Assembly (NCBI RefSeq): GCF_000340215.1
Contig: NW_006921545.1
Location: 304,687-368,686, forward strand
Source of the DNA: Pseudocercospora fijiensis CIRAD86
Taxonomy: Eukaryota; Ascomycota; Dothideomycetes; Mycosphaerellales; Mycosphaerellaceae
Reading direction: 5' to 3'
DNA: 64,000 nt
The notes beneath the pieces are model-generated. The model saw only the letters and a program-made list of their open reading frames with translations. It did not search any database and was not told the DNA's origin. Positions within the stretch are counted from its first letter, which is position 1, and each line of letters starts with the position of its first letter. Both the position numbers and the translations under genes were made by a program. This document shows, one piece after another, positions 1 to 11,269 of the stretch.

Positions 1-2330
1 TTTATAGAAACATCCTATAGCTAGTTTTTCTTTCTAAGGTTGTATAAAATATATATATTCATTTATTCTAGAATAATGTTATTATATTATTATGCTATTT
101 CTTAATAATATAGTAAGTATATTATAATATACTTTCTTTCTTGAAAAAAAAGCTTAAGGAAAAATTCTTAACTTTTTAGAAGAATTTAATTATTTACTAA
201 AGTATATTATATAATCTATAGATTAGTAGTCGAATTGTTCATTTTTATTTCTATTTTTTTCCGTAAGGTACTCTAACTTCTTTAAAGTAGAAAATATATT
301 TTAAAAGCTAAGACAGTATAAAAAATATACTAGCGAACTATAGAGAAAGAAATTAAACTTAGGAAGAGCGAAGGCGAGTATATATAATATATATTGCTGT
401 CTCTCTCTACTTGAATTAAGGTTTATATAGAATACTACAACTATATATAGTAATAATAATATAATAGTATATTGAAATTCATTTATTTCTTTGTAATAGT
501 ATATTAGAATAATAGAATAATAGAATATATTCATTCTAAAATAATATATTATTCTATTATTCTAAGATACTATTATTAATAAATAAATTTATTTAAATAT
601 ATTACTATAGTTTATTAACTAAATATAGTTTTATTATTGTATATAAACCTTAATTGAAAAGGAGAGAGTAATATATATACTTCGTCCTTTCCTTTTTAAA
701 GATCTTTCTTCTTTCTATACTACTTTAGTATACGAGACTACAACTAACTACGCTACTCTCTACTACGCTATAATCTTATAAGACGTCTATTCAATAGTAG
801 ACTACTACTATAATACGAAGTAAGTCTACTAATATGAAAAAAACTACTTACTTAGTAACATACTAATTTTATTATTATTAGAATGTATACCTTCGACGAT
901 ACCTTAACCTCTATTACTTTTATTAATACGTTTATTAATAAAAGTCCTATAGTAGCGTCTAGCCGCATAGACAAAACTATTAGGGCTGTTATTTATAGCT
1001 TGCTAAGTAATAGAGCTAAAGGGAATAAAGAAATCGTCGAATATCTAAATCAACTTCGGATTACCTACCTTATTAAGCGGATTAAGCAGTACGATATTAA
1101 GGAATATAAGAGGATTAAAGGTATTATATCCTAATAAATTAACCTAACGTATTATACTAATAGTTTGTAGCTTTTGTATTCTCTATCGATAATTTAGACG
1201 AGTTTAATTCTCGGCTAGATATTCGAGCTTATATCGACTCTTTAAACGATAACGATATCGTTTCTAGAATCGAATACCTTACGCTTTATCTTCTAAGATA
1301 CTCGCTTTACTTTCAAGACTATAGTATTATATACTAGCCTTAAGATTTAGTAATATCTCTATACTAATAGATATTATAGCTTTTATTCGACTATTTCTAG
1401 ATAGTAGTATAGTATCCCCCGAGAACTATACTACTATTAGTACTAGTATCGAGTCGGCTAGAGATACCTATCTCTATACGGATATCTACGACGATATCTA
1501 CTTTCTTAGTAGACTTAACTTCTTTAATTTAGAGTATAAAGAGGAGGAAAAGATTCTTATAGAGGCCTATTTAAGTACGGCCTTAAAGGAGGAGATTAAA
1601 TCTCTAAGCTGCAGTACTATAGAAGAAATTCTTAGTACTAGAAATAGTATCGAGATAGATAGTAGTAAGGAAGATAGTAAGGACTCGGAGGAGATAGCCG
1701 ATAGAGAGATAGACTTAGAGTAGGCTAAATAGCCTAGTCTTAGCTATCTAGGGATAGTAGTATTATATATAGTAGTAGGAGTAAAGGGTATTAAAGGGTT
1801 TTCGTCATATAAATCGCTCCAAATTGTAGTATAATCTAGACTTAGATCATAGTATACCTATATTCGAGAGAGACATTAAGTACTTATAGTCTATTAGATA
1901 CTTTCTATAAGAATACCGGTATTATATTGTTCTTATTATAGTAGTTTCTTTATTTAGGTAGATACTATTAATCTTTTATACCGATATTATACTATAAATA
2001 TCTATATAGTCTAGTGTACTATATAAGTAATCCTATAGCTAGTATAAATATAAAAAATATATATTAAGTATACGGCTATAATATAATAGGATTGTAACGA
2101 TTATATAGTATAAAATAGATAACGGCTCTATCTAGCTATCGGAAAGACTGCCTATATAAGTATACCTGCCCTTACTAGATAATAGCAACTATAGCGGCTA
2201 ATATTAGCGGCTACTAAACTATTGTATATATATTATCGACTATAGCGACTAGTAGTAGCCGCTACTATACTATTGTATATATACTATAGTAATATATATT
2301 TCTACTATTAATATTAGACTATCCTTAATT
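1..2330. other. RIP-degraded AT-rich DNA, no intact gene
   Basis: This stretch is very AT-rich, with TpA in great excess and CpA and TpG almost absent, which is the usual result of RIP in ascomycetes. Apart from one short open frame at 883-1134 I see no gene. The part from about 1400 to 1730 (runs such as gaggaggaaaag and ccttaaaggaggag) looks like a worn protein-coding region of a transposon, but I could not assign a family. Confidence 0.7.
883..1134 (+). pseudogene. Short open frame in RIP-degraded DNA, probable transposon relic
   Basis: An 83-codon frame starting with ATG (MYTFDDTLTS) and ending in TAA. The predicted peptide is Ile/Lys-rich, with a likely helix near its C-terminus (LIKRIKQYDIKEYKRIK). 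No domain is recognised. Its neighbourhood is so heavily mutated that an uninterrupted frame may simply be chance or a fragment of a larger old transposon gene. No promoter or neighbouring exon is evident. Confidence 0.25.
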
Positions 2331-2518
2331 ATATTATAGTATATTATAGTATATTATAGTATATTATAGTATATTATAGTATATTATAGTATATTATAGT
2401 ATATTATAGTATATTATAGTATATTATAGTATATTATAGTATATTATAGTATATTATAGTATATTATAGTATATTATAGTATATTATAGTATATTATAGT
2501 ATATTATAGTATATTATA
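2331..2518. repeat. 10-bp minisatellite, about 19 copies
   Basis: The unit atattatagt is repeated without a single change about 18.8 times. The perfect copies contrast with the strongly mutated flanks, so the array is either recent or kept uniform by slippage. The unit has no CpA, so RIP cannot diversify it further. Confidence 0.97.
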
Positions 2519-2588
2519 CTTATTAAGTAATTCTATAGCTTAGAATAGGTAGAAAAACTACTATAATAGTAGAATAGTAATTACTATT

Positions 2589-2735
2589 TTACTATTACTA
2601 TTACTATTACTATTTCTCGAAGGTCCCTAGTAATAGTAATAGTAATAGTAATAGTAATAGTAATAGTAATAGTAATAGTAATAGTAATAGTAATAGTAAT
2701 AGTAATAGTAATAGTAATAGTAATAGTAATTACTA
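2589..2735. repeat. Inverted hexanucleotide arrays, (actatt)n then (agtaat)n
   Basis: About four units of actatt (2589-2616) are followed by a short non-repeat loop (tctcgaaggtccctag) and then about 17 units of agtaat on the same strand. The two arrays are reverse complements and could fold into a hairpin. They end close to the switch from AT-rich to normal DNA near 2790. Confidence 0.9.
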
Positions 2736-2789
2736 TAGTAATGTTACCATTACTATAGTAATTACTATTTACTAGTTTACTAAGGTTTT

Positions 2790-3759
2790 TATATCTCTGT
2801 TGCGTGCATGCGCCTAGGCCTAGCTGCGTTGTGAAGTGAATAGACAGTGCAGTACTGCGGCTGCGCCCCGATTCAAAGTTTGTATATGATGGTTCCAGTG
2901 CCAGCAGTGCATGGACGCGGCCATCGCGAGTAATCGCACCCCAATGCGAAATCGTAGTGCACTTGTTGCACGCATTCTTTCAAAACTTGTTGTTGCTTCA
3001 CTCTGCGGTACGTCAACTTTATGCGGATTCCTGGAGTCTGTTTCATAGCTCCACGGGTTGTTTGGAGGTGACACGAGGCCGCAAAAAATGGGTTGTCCAG
3101 AGCGGCGAAAAAGCAGCCTTTTTGCCAAGAGGCTGCGAATTCGCGGCTTCTCCATCTGACCAGACGCTGCGAATATGCGGCCTACTCGCTGCCCACTCCT
3201 GATGCAAACCACAAACATTGGTTCAATGCCTCCGTATTTGGATTTGGTCCACAATGTCTACTGCAATGCTTAAGTTTTGAAGCGGTCACGGCGGGCTATA
3301 CTATGAGGCTGCATATACCAGGCTTTTTCAACCCGACTTCCTCACTCTGCATGTCACCTAGTAACTCTTACATATGCTGGTTCAATACTTGTCACTGGTT
3401 TGCCATGCATTACTTCATTCGTCAGTCCATCGAGATTTTCACAATCTGCTGGATTGGTTCGCCTTTTGAAGTAGGCAGGAATGCGGCGTCGAGGCCGCAA
3501 TGCGCGGCTGACTGGCTTTTGCAAAATGCGGCGCGGCCCACTCCCGATGCCAACCACAGCAACCGCGGCCTGGCTTCGTCAACATGCAACGCCCTGGCTT
3601 CGTCAACATGCAACGCGATACATACAACAACACGCCACGCCCGCATCAGCTTTCGTGCACATGAATCCCGAAGCAAACTTTTGACTGCAGTCCGTTCGTA
3701 GCAGCTTCGAAAACCATGCGACTTCTCCCACCCATCAGCGTGCACTCGGCAATTCCTTG
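2790..3759. other. Start of normal-composition island, no gene seen
   Basis: Base composition changes abruptly near 2790 and CpA/TpG return. The open frames here overlap on both strands, lack convincing starts and match nothing I know. A 24-bp unit (ctggcttcgtcaacatgcaa plus gc and one base) is directly repeated at 3570-3593 and 3594-3617. A segment at 3100-3135 shares the motif gcgaaaaagcagcct with the tandem array at 62556-62802. It presumably holds the upstream region of the protease gene. Confidence 0.6.
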
Positions 3760-6351
3760 ATGGCCAAGTTGCACAGTACTGCGAAGCGCGCTGCCAACAC
3801 TCCGGCCGACGGCGAAGATCTGAGCGAAATCCTACAAATTCAGCACTTGAAGGACTGCTGCAAAGAGCACAAATGCACTAGAGACGCACTTGGCAGCTAC
3901 TGCGAGACGTATCAGCGCTTCACCGACAAAAGCGGCGTCTTTCCACTCGGGCGCATCAAGGACCTGATCCCGCCGGAGGTGCAGACGGAGCTTGAGTTTT
4001 GTGTAAACAGGAAGCTGAACGACCACAAGGCGAAACAACGGCTTCACGCGTGCATCCAACCCCCAGACAGGCGCAATCGCAAGGCAGAAGCCTGTTGGTG
4101 GCAGCTCGACTTCCTTGATCTCATCGGCTGGTTTGGCGGAGATTTGAGCTGTCTATCGCGTAATTTCTGCGGGAATCTGCGCGAGGCGGAAAGATCTGGA
4201 TGCAAACGCGACACCTTCTTTCGGACACTGCTGGAGGTGCTGACCGAAAAGGAGGGCGTAGTTTCATGTCCTTTTGCTGCGCGCTCGTGGGAACCCGCTG
4301 ACCTGAAGACGGCGCTCGAGCGTTGTGGGCCGGAGAACTGCGAGGAAGAAGGATCAACGCTCACAGAAGCCAACGAGGGCGCCACCAGCAAAGCAGAGCC
4401 AACTGTCGAAGGCGATGACGACGGGTACGACTCGAATTACGCCAGCGACGACAACTTGAACGCATCAGCACCAGGCCTCAAGGAGAAGAGAAAGACGAAC
4501 GCTAGAAGAGAAGCGCTGTCGGTGATCGAAGAAGAGGAAGACGAGGAGGCAGAGGACGAGGCAGAGGACGAGAAAGAGGACAACGAGGAGGAGGACAACG
4601 GCGAGGATTGTGACGCCAGCGAGAACGGCAGCACTGAGCTACCCGTCGAGCAGGCTCGTGGAGCCTCCGCCTCTCCACTGCGTGACGATACCTGGTACGG
4701 CGCCCACGACGAGGCTGACGGCGCGTCCTTTGGCGACGACGACGAAGGTACCGAGCACGGATTTTCTGGCCTGAACGATTCATACGGCGCGATTTACGAC
4801 TACGACGACAAAAGCGACCACAGGCGTCTTGAAGGCCATCTGAAGGATCCCCAGCCGCGAACTCCTCCACGCCAGGTCAGCCGCAGCCTCACCGCGGGCA
4901 AAGGCACGAAACGCACCTTTGTCGACTTCTCTTCTTCCTCTCCCGCAAAAGTGCCTGTCAAGCGAAGTAAGACTGCTGCCACTGCCGATTCTGCCCCGCT
5001 TAACTTGCTCCTCCCTGCCGACAAGTCTCCAATACCCGCAGCCCTACGTAAGGCGACGATCAAAGCTTCTCCACCTCCACCTTCCGCTTCTACATCGCAG
5101 CGGCAGCCTGTCGTCCCAGCTTCTCCACATACACCTCCCGCTTCCACATCACAGCGGCGGGCCATCGTCGCAATTTCTTCATCGCCGCTGCGGGCTCTGC
5201 CTTCTCCTGAGCGCGACCAACCTCACCACGGCCTCCAAGTTTCGACTGCAGAAAACACCACAATGGCGCAAGGCGGCGGCGGCGCATCCTCGTCTGGTGC
5301 GCGACCACCTCCAGCCCCACAGCACCCGCAGCACCCACAACCGCCAGCACCCACCCCTGCTCCTGCTCCTCCTACCGCGAACTTCAGATGCGCGCCAAAG
5401 CCCGCCGACTCGGTGCCAACAGCTTTGGACACCCTGCAGGCTGGTCGGCTTGTCACTAGCGCCGCTCTAGATCTTGTCCTCCAAGTGTTTATGCCGACGG
5501 CCTTCCATGTTGCAGATGCCTCCGCTGCGCAGCAGAGCAATACTGCCCACTACCGTCCTCTGCAGTATCAAGCCGCCGATCAACTCCCGCCCATCGTCCT
5601 GCCAATCTACACACCAGATCACTGGGTGATCGCACTGATCGACCCATCTCACAGGACTTGCTGTATGCTGGACTCTTGGACGACAAATCTCTTCCACGAG
5701 CGGACCGAGACTCTCGCAATGAACTTTTGCAACCGCCTGCCAGGTGGCAGTAATGGCTACACCATACGGAGGCCCAACGATTTTCCCAAGCAGAGAGACA
5801 ACGTCAGTTGTGCAATTATGGCAATGCTCGACGTTCTGCTGCGAACCACAAATCTCTCTGTCCCTCCCAATGCACGCCTTCTCGATCAGGACACAATTCG
5901 GTACCTTTTCCGTGTGGCCATTCATGCCGCATATCCCGAAGCTGGTCTTCCCACCCAGCACGATCTGCCTGCTCTCGCACCTCCAGACGAAACGCAGGTG
6001 CAAGCTTGCCAGCAGTACCTCGAAAACCTCCGCGCTCGCCAGGCGACTGCCCAGTTGCTGGAGCTCGTTGCCCAATGCAACCTCAGCAGTAGCGATCCTT
6101 CCCCAAACCTCGCCCACCAAGAACAAGCGCTGGAGTCCTTTCAGAGTTTGATCGCGCTCGGTCAACAAGACGCGCACATTCGAGCTCGTCTTCCTCCAGA
6201 CCTCGCCGCATACCAATGTCGCATAAGGAATGAGATGACCTTGCAGAGAATGAGATTCCAGGCGATGGATCAAGTTGTACTACAGGCGAGACGGATCAGA
6301 GCTGAGAGTATGCCGGAGCTCAGTCGAATGATAGGTCTTGTGGGGTTTTGA
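3760..6351 (+). CDS. Ulp1-like (C48 family) cysteine protease domain protein
   Basis: Single-exon gene of 863 residues, from ATG at 3760 to TGA at 6349-6351. The C-terminal part carries a Ulp1/SENP-type protease signature: His621 followed by Trp (DHWVIALID), Asp638 (MLDSW), Gln678 and Cys684 (KQRDNVSCA). The His-Asp spacing of 17 and Gln-Cys spacing of 6 equal those of yeast Ulp1. The family cleaves SUMO or related ubiquitin-like proteins from targets, so that is the likely activity, in nucleus or cytoplasm. Residues 1-190 are Cys-rich and unassigned, about 248-290 is an acidic Glu/Asp tract, about 420-545 is Ser/Pro/Ala-rich and probably disordered, and 745-863 is helical. It is much longer than Ulp1 and lies in an island between transposon blocks, so it may belong to a repetitive Ulp1-like family rather than be the host housekeeping enzyme. 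No RIP damage is seen. Confidence 0.85.
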   Translation: MAKLHSTAKRAANTPADGEDLSEILQIQHLKDCCKEHKCTRDALGSYCETYQRFTDKSGVFPLGRIKDLIPPEVQTELEFCVNRKLNDHKAKQRLHACIQPPDRRNRKAEACWWQLDFLDLIGWFGGDLSCLSRNFCGNLREAERSGCKRDTFFRTLLEVLTEKEGVVSCPFAARSWEPADLKTALERCGPENCEEEGSTLTEANEGATSKAEPTVEGDDDGYDSNYASDDNLNASAPGLKEKRKTNARREALSVIEEEEDEEAEDEAEDEKEDNEEEDNGEDCDASENGSTELPVEQARGASASPLRDDTWYGAHDEADGASFGDDDEGTEHGFSGLNDSYGAIYDYDDKSDHRRLEGHLKDPQPRTPPRQVSRSLTAGKGTKRTFVDFSSSSPAKVPVKRSKTAATADSAPLNLLLPADKSPIPAALRKATIKASPPPPSASTSQRQPVVPASPHTPPASTSQRRAIVAISSSPLRALPSPERDQPHHGLQVSTAENTTMAQGGGGASSSGARPPPAPQHPQHPQPPAPTPAPAPPTANFRCAPKPADSVPTALDTLQAGRLVTSAALDLVLQVFMPTAFHVADASAAQQSNTAHYRPLQYQAADQLPPIVLPIYTPDHWVIALIDPSHRTCCMLDSWTTNLFHERTETLAMNFCNRLPGGSNGYTIRRPNDFPKQRDNVSCAIMAMLDVLLRTTNLSVPPNARLLDQDTIRYLFRVAIHAAYPEAGLPTQHDLPALAPPDETQVQACQQYLENLRARQATAQLLELVAQCNLSSSDPSPNLAHQEQALESFQSLIALGQQDAHIRARLPPDLAAYQCRIRNEMTLQRMRFQAMDQVVLQARRIRAESMPELSRMIGLVGF

Positions 6352-6854
6352 TGGAGGTGTAATTGTGAACGAATCTCGCATCATGGCCAATGCGGAGACT
6401 GTGGAGCGAGGTTCATTGCTGGAATGGTGCTTTTCGTAATTGAGGCATACTTCCTTTTGGTCTGTCTGCTAGCTAGAGTACTCACATGCTACCAATCATA
6501 CACATACACATACACACTTGTGCACTGGCATTTCCTCCAAGTCTTACATCCGCGCATCTGGACCAGGGGCTCGTCGCCGTGTAGATATTTATCTGATATA
6601 CTGATTGGAGGGGTCTCGAGGTGACACGTTGAGAATATACACGTGCACCAATCGCGTATCCGGGAAGCCGCCCGAAAAGTCTGACCATGAGCATGGGCAT
6701 GTTGTGAGCAGTCAGCCCCAGAATGTTCGACCTTCAAGCGCAGTGAGACGTTCGACTCGATTCTACATTCGCAGCCTTTGCGCCGGAGTGTCGGTCGCAA
6801 AGAAAGCTACGCTGCGCTCAGCAGGCCGCCGTTGTCTTCGATGGAAATCTCTTC

Positions 6855-6999
6855 ACCGACGCAATCCCCACAAGCATGCCCTCGACCTCCGATGACAACC
6901 GCACCGACGCAGTCCCCACAAGCATGCCTTCGACCTCCGATGACAACCGCGCCGACGCAATCCCAACAAGCATGCCCTCGACCTCCGATGACAACCGCC
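6855..6999. repeat. 48-bp tandem repeat, three copies
   Basis: A 48-bp unit (starting accgacgcaatccccacaag) occurs at 6855, 6903 and 6951 with few changes. The period is a multiple of three, so the plus strand can read as a Pro/Thr-rich peptide repeat, but whether it is translated is unclear. Confidence 0.85.
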
Positions 7000-7441
7000 A
7001 CGAAACGAGCTGAATGTCGACGACACTTCCAGGCCAACTTCGCGGAGCAAACACCAATCGAGAACTCAGCAGCAAACTTCACATCACATATCGATAGCGT
7101 GCAGTAGATCCTGCCAATTTGGCGAAAGAAGATGGGCACAGCGCTGAGGTATACTGAAGGCTAAATTGTCGAGGTTCAGACATCAGCATGGATGGTATCA
7201 ATAGCACCGGGAGTGAATGAGATGGACGCGCGCAGAACTCCATAGGGAAGCACGGAAGATTGAAAGAATATCGGAGAGAAAGACAAGAGGTGTATGTGAT
7301 CAAACTTGCTCGGTCTCCACAATGCGCATGCCTTGAAGTCTCTTCTCTCATCATATGCAGCCATGTTGTCAGCAGTATGTTCGTTGAGTTCATCTTCAAT
7401 CACGTTCAAGGGTTGAGTGCAGCCAACACCAGGCGCTCCAG

Positions 7442-8045
7442 CATACCTTTGCCCGCATCATTCCTAAGCATCCGGCCAGCATGAGCTCGGAAGGCAGTCA
7501 GCGCCAGAGCCTCTGATACACCTTTGCCCGCATCATTCCCGAGGATGCGGCTGACATGAGCTTGGAGGCCATACCTCACCAAGACCTCTGCCCACCTTTG
7601 CCAGCGTCATTCTCCAGCACGTGGCGGGAATGAGCGTGGTGGGCGTGGTGGGCGTGGTGGGCGTAGCCGGGCGAGGTGGGCGTAGGTGGGCGTAGGTGGG
7701 CGTGGCTGGGCGTGGTGGGCGTAGCTGGGCAGCCGACACCAGGACCTCTGGCACGCGTTTGTCAGCATCATTCTCATCGATGCGGCTCCCATAAGCTTGG
7801 AGGCCATACAATACCAGAGCCTCTGGTACAACTTTGCCGGCATCATTCTCAGGGATGCGGCGAGCATGAGCTTGGATGGCAATCAGCACCTGAACCACTG
7901 GCAAAAGTTTGCGGGCATCATTCTCAAGCATGCGGCCGCCATGAGCTCAGGTTGGAGGGAATCCAACACCAGAACCTCAGGCACAACTTTGCCGGCATCA
8001 TTCTCAAGGATGCATGCGGCGAGCATGATCTTGGAGAGCGTATCT
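7442..8045. repeat. Degenerate ~75-bp tandem repeat, 7-8 copies
   Basis: Successive units share a core like ctttgccggcatcattctca, then agatgcggcgagcatgagct, then acctctgg. Most units are near 75 bp, a multiple of three. Either strand can read as a 25-residue repeat, for example ENDAGKVVPE on the minus strand, but indels break a single long frame. It is either a minisatellite or a decayed repeat-protein gene. Confidence 0.8.
7634..7733. repeat. Short G-rich tandem repeat (tgggcg)n within the 75-bp array
   Basis: Imperfect copies of gtgggcgtggtgggcgta are inserted within one unit of the surrounding 75-bp array. The G-rich strand could form G-quadruplex-like structure. Confidence 0.85.
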
Positions 8046-9387
8046 CGCACGAATGCCGAGAAGGTTGCACCTTGGGGTCGTGGGCCGAACAAGTGGGCGG
8101 CATCAGCCGCAGAGGAGACCGTATCCTCTAGGCACAGAGAGCCTGCAGCTATTCCATCTTTCCAGGAAAAGGGGCAGTGTAAGCTCGCGGCCTCAAAACA
8201 GGCGGTGTCCATGAGATGATAGCATATGATCTCCGTTTCTGGCTTATGTTTCTGGAAATTTCAGCTGGCATCCGGTTCAAGCATGCCATTCATGCCACCT
8301 TCGTGGTATCCCAGATGCTGGCTTGAGTGCCACCCCACTCTGCGGCATACTCGAATTACACAGTCCAATCGTATGCCGATCGATTTGACCTCGCACCCTT
8401 GTCTTGGCCGTGCTCGCCGCCGACAGCACCAGAATGGTATCAGCTACAGCCCAACAGCAATATTCACGGGCTGCTACTGCCCAGCGCATCTTGTCGTCCT
8501 CAAACCGAGCTGTATCACGGGGATCCCGATTTTCCACGATGCTGCTGTCATTCGTTTACCCCGCGCTGCGTCGAGAACATGTTCGCGGCTGCGGAAAAGC
8601 GGTGATATGCCTCGTGCATCTCACAGCATTCTTTCGGCAGTCAGCTTGCCAGTTTCGATTGAATCTAGATTTGCAGCAGAGATTGAACTCCGCATTGCTT
8701 GAACGGGAAAGGGAGAAGATTTGTGATGCCTGGGATGTATTGGAGTCGGAATGCTGTGGATGAGATTGATGCCGGATTGTGCGACGTAAAGAAGGCAGCG
8801 GGAATTGGGGTGTTTTGACTCAATTCCATGATCGGAGTCCCGTCCGCAACACAATCACGTCTTCAGACCGCTGCGAGCCCACAGGGAGCAGCTGGCAGAT
8901 CAAATGCGTCTGCAATGTAGTTACGGAATCCCAGCTGCAACCACCATTCAAGAATTTCCTAGCAGCGTAAGCACCCACTCCGAGGAGCTCACCATGTCGG
9001 TGACTGGACGTGAATGTGCAATTCTGCGGATCTGTTTCGTTGCTATCAGAGTTGCTGCTGCTGTGCGGATCTGGCACAGCCGGTATGACGCACATCGAAT
9101 CGAGAGATCGCTGCAAGAGCATGGGCTTCGTCGTCTTGACCATTTCTCCTCGAACGTCCAATGAAGCTTGAACAAACTTCCCAGATTGATCTTTCTGAGT
9201 ATTTCGCTGCTCTGATACGGGAGGTGCGCGAAAATTACGCCAGCATGTGTTGAAAGGTCGTTCATCATGCGTGGCGAGCACTTTGTGGAGAAACGGAAGT
9301 CCCATTCTCTGCTGCCATTCGACTACGTCTTGGGACACTTCATCGATTGGTAAATCGAGTGCGAGGACTGCGACTACCTTCAGTGTA

Positions 9388-9495
9388 CAAGTCTATGAAT
9401 AGCCCTCGATCGAGAGCTGAGGTTGCGACTACTTCTCAAATTTGCAAATCTATGAATAGTCCTCGATCGAGAGCTGAGGCTGCGACTTCTCAACT
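9388..9495. repeat. ~55-bp direct repeat, two copies
   Basis: The sequence around aatctatgaatagtcctcga with tcgagagctgaggctgcgac occurs twice in direct orientation, with a few point differences. Confidence 0.85.
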
Positions 9496-9901
9496 TAGAG
9501 AGAAAGAGCTCGACGAACATGAATGCGAGAAAAACGTCGCATACTTGGATGCAAGGGCTGGGAGACATCTGCAAGAACATTAGTTTCGATGGAGTTATGA
9601 AATTCGAGCATTATTCATCGATGTCGAATTAGTATGTAATGATGAATCTGAGATAAAAAATCTGGATACAGCGAGGGGTAGAGCAAGCAGGACTCTCTTT
9701 CCTTCTACATAGGAAAGGGAGGAGGAGAAGAGTAGCGGTTTCTGACTTCTCCCCCTCGTAAGCAGACGACCAGGAGCGCCAGATTTTCGCCAGCAAGCAA
9801 CTCGAAGTCGACCGAGCACCTCATCCGAAACCTCCCATTCCAGCGCCTGTCTCCGTGAGATCCTTCGTTACCAAGCTCCTCGCCCGAAAGCTCCAATTCC
9901 A

Positions 9902-11116
9902 ATGGCTGCCCGTTTCGAGCATGAGAAAGTCGCTGCTTCGCAGCAAGTGCAGCTCGATCGCTGCAGTACTCATGCTGCGAGACTTATGTACATTGATACC
10001 ATGTTTCAGCAGAAAGTCGAGCAGACGCAGACGCGTTTGTATGAGATTTTTTACCTCTGGCAGTGGTTGGAGCAGAGGGCTCCTCAGGAAGCTGAGCTGG
10101 CTTTGAGGAAGTATGAGGCGCTTGGAAAGTTGGTGAGTAGTTGTGTCTGACATTGGATACTGGTAATGAATAGTCCGAGAAGTGTTTGCTGATATGTTGT
10201 GTCTCAGGTTGGTGATACTGGTACGGAGATTTCGGCTTTTCAACGAAAGGTCGATACCATCAAGCGGCGCTGGCCAGAATGGACTTGGAATGTTGGCGAG
10301 CGGACTCCTGCGGTCTTCAGCGGCCGTATGGTCGATACTTTGGTGAAGCTGAGTTTGCGGATCGAGAATGATCCGGATGCTCGTCGTTTGGCTCCGGCGC
10401 TGCTGAAAGATGCAGCAACTGCTCGCATTCGCGAGCTCAAGACTACTCTGGCCTCGGGCAATAAGGCCCTCATGCTTACGACGGCCGATATCGAAACGGT
10501 GTGGCGGGATTTTGGAGGTCAGACGCGCAAAGAGACCACCATTGTGGATCTTTTGGAGAGAAGCAGGACGAGTATCGAGAGGGGAGTCGGTAGTGCCGCT
10601 CCCCTCGCAGGTACTTCGTCGATTTTCCGGACCAATGTGTCGTCAATGCCCTTGTTGGGCCAAAATTCCTTTGGCAGCTTCGCCTCCTCCTCCTCGCTGC
10701 CGCCTGGCCACGAGCCAACACCGCCTCCTCCTGCTCCTGCTCCTCCTGGCTCTCCTCCTGGGCCTGACCTTGAGCCAACACCTCCTCCGCCTCCGCCTCC
10801 GCCTCGCGTTCTTCCGGGGAGAGATGCTCGTCCTCCGGCTGGCTTCGGTCTTGGTGCCGTCAGTGGTGGGCTCTCGCGAGGCCATAAGAAATCGAAGAGA
10901 CCGCGCGTTGATTCGCCACCACCGCTCCCGCCGCCTCCTCCTCCTCCTCCCGGCCAGCTTGACTGGCGTAGCATGTTCGCAGCTCAGCTGCAAATCGATG
11001 AAGATCGGCTCGCTGCCGCCGCAACAGATGAGGAGAGAGATGCCGCCTCCGCCGCCCTCGACGCCACCAAAGCTGCGATGAGCATGGCTCCTGCACATTG
11101 GGGTGCTCTCGAATGA
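9902..11116 (+). CDS. Hypothetical protein, helical N-terminus and proline-rich C-terminus (two exons)
   Basis: Exon 1 is 9902-10132 and exon 2 is 10208-11116, joined in phase 0 across a 75-bp intron, giving about 379 residues. Without splicing the frame stops 18 bases into the intron, while splicing gives one continuous protein (LGKL joined to VGDTG), which supports the model. The N-terminal ~225 residues look helical and soluble (QVEQ-type heptads, RIENDPDARRLAPALL). Residues about 245-330 contain several polyproline runs, interrupted by a basic RGHKKSKRPR patch that could be a nuclear signal. The last 40 residues are a charged helix. Polyproline runs often bind SH3, WW or profilin partners, but no such function can be claimed here. 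I do not recognise the family. The gene shows no RIP damage. Confidence 0.7.
10133..10207 (+). other. Spliceosomal intron of the 9902-11116 gene
   Basis: Donor GTGAGT at 10133, a branch-like CTGAT about 15 bases before the acceptor, and CAG ending at 10207. The length of 75 bp is typical of fungal introns. Confidence 0.8.
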
Positions 11117-11269
11117 AAGCTTTTCCTCTCTTCCCGGTTGTGGGTAAACCAAAAACCCTCCAGATGGAAAACTGTAAACCAACCCTTGCGATGTACTCGC
11201 ACCTTGACGTGGTGCAAGGGCTTCTGGTACCTGGAACCTTTACCAAGACGAGTACAACAACTACATACA

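Larger units (their letters stand above)
6352..9901. other. Normal-composition intergenic stretch rich in tandem repeats, no confident gene
   Basis: Several open frames occur on both strands but none has a recognisable domain, and most overlap each other. The best single candidate is a minus-strand frame ending at 8820 with a possible ATG at 9305 (starting MGLPFLHKVL), which has no homology I recognise. Three tandem repeat groups in this stretch are listed separately. Confidence 0.5.

Noticed and set aside
2331..2518. Telomeric or centromeric satellite
   Set aside because: The unit atattatagt is unlike TTAGGG-type telomeres, and a single short array gives no support for a centromere.
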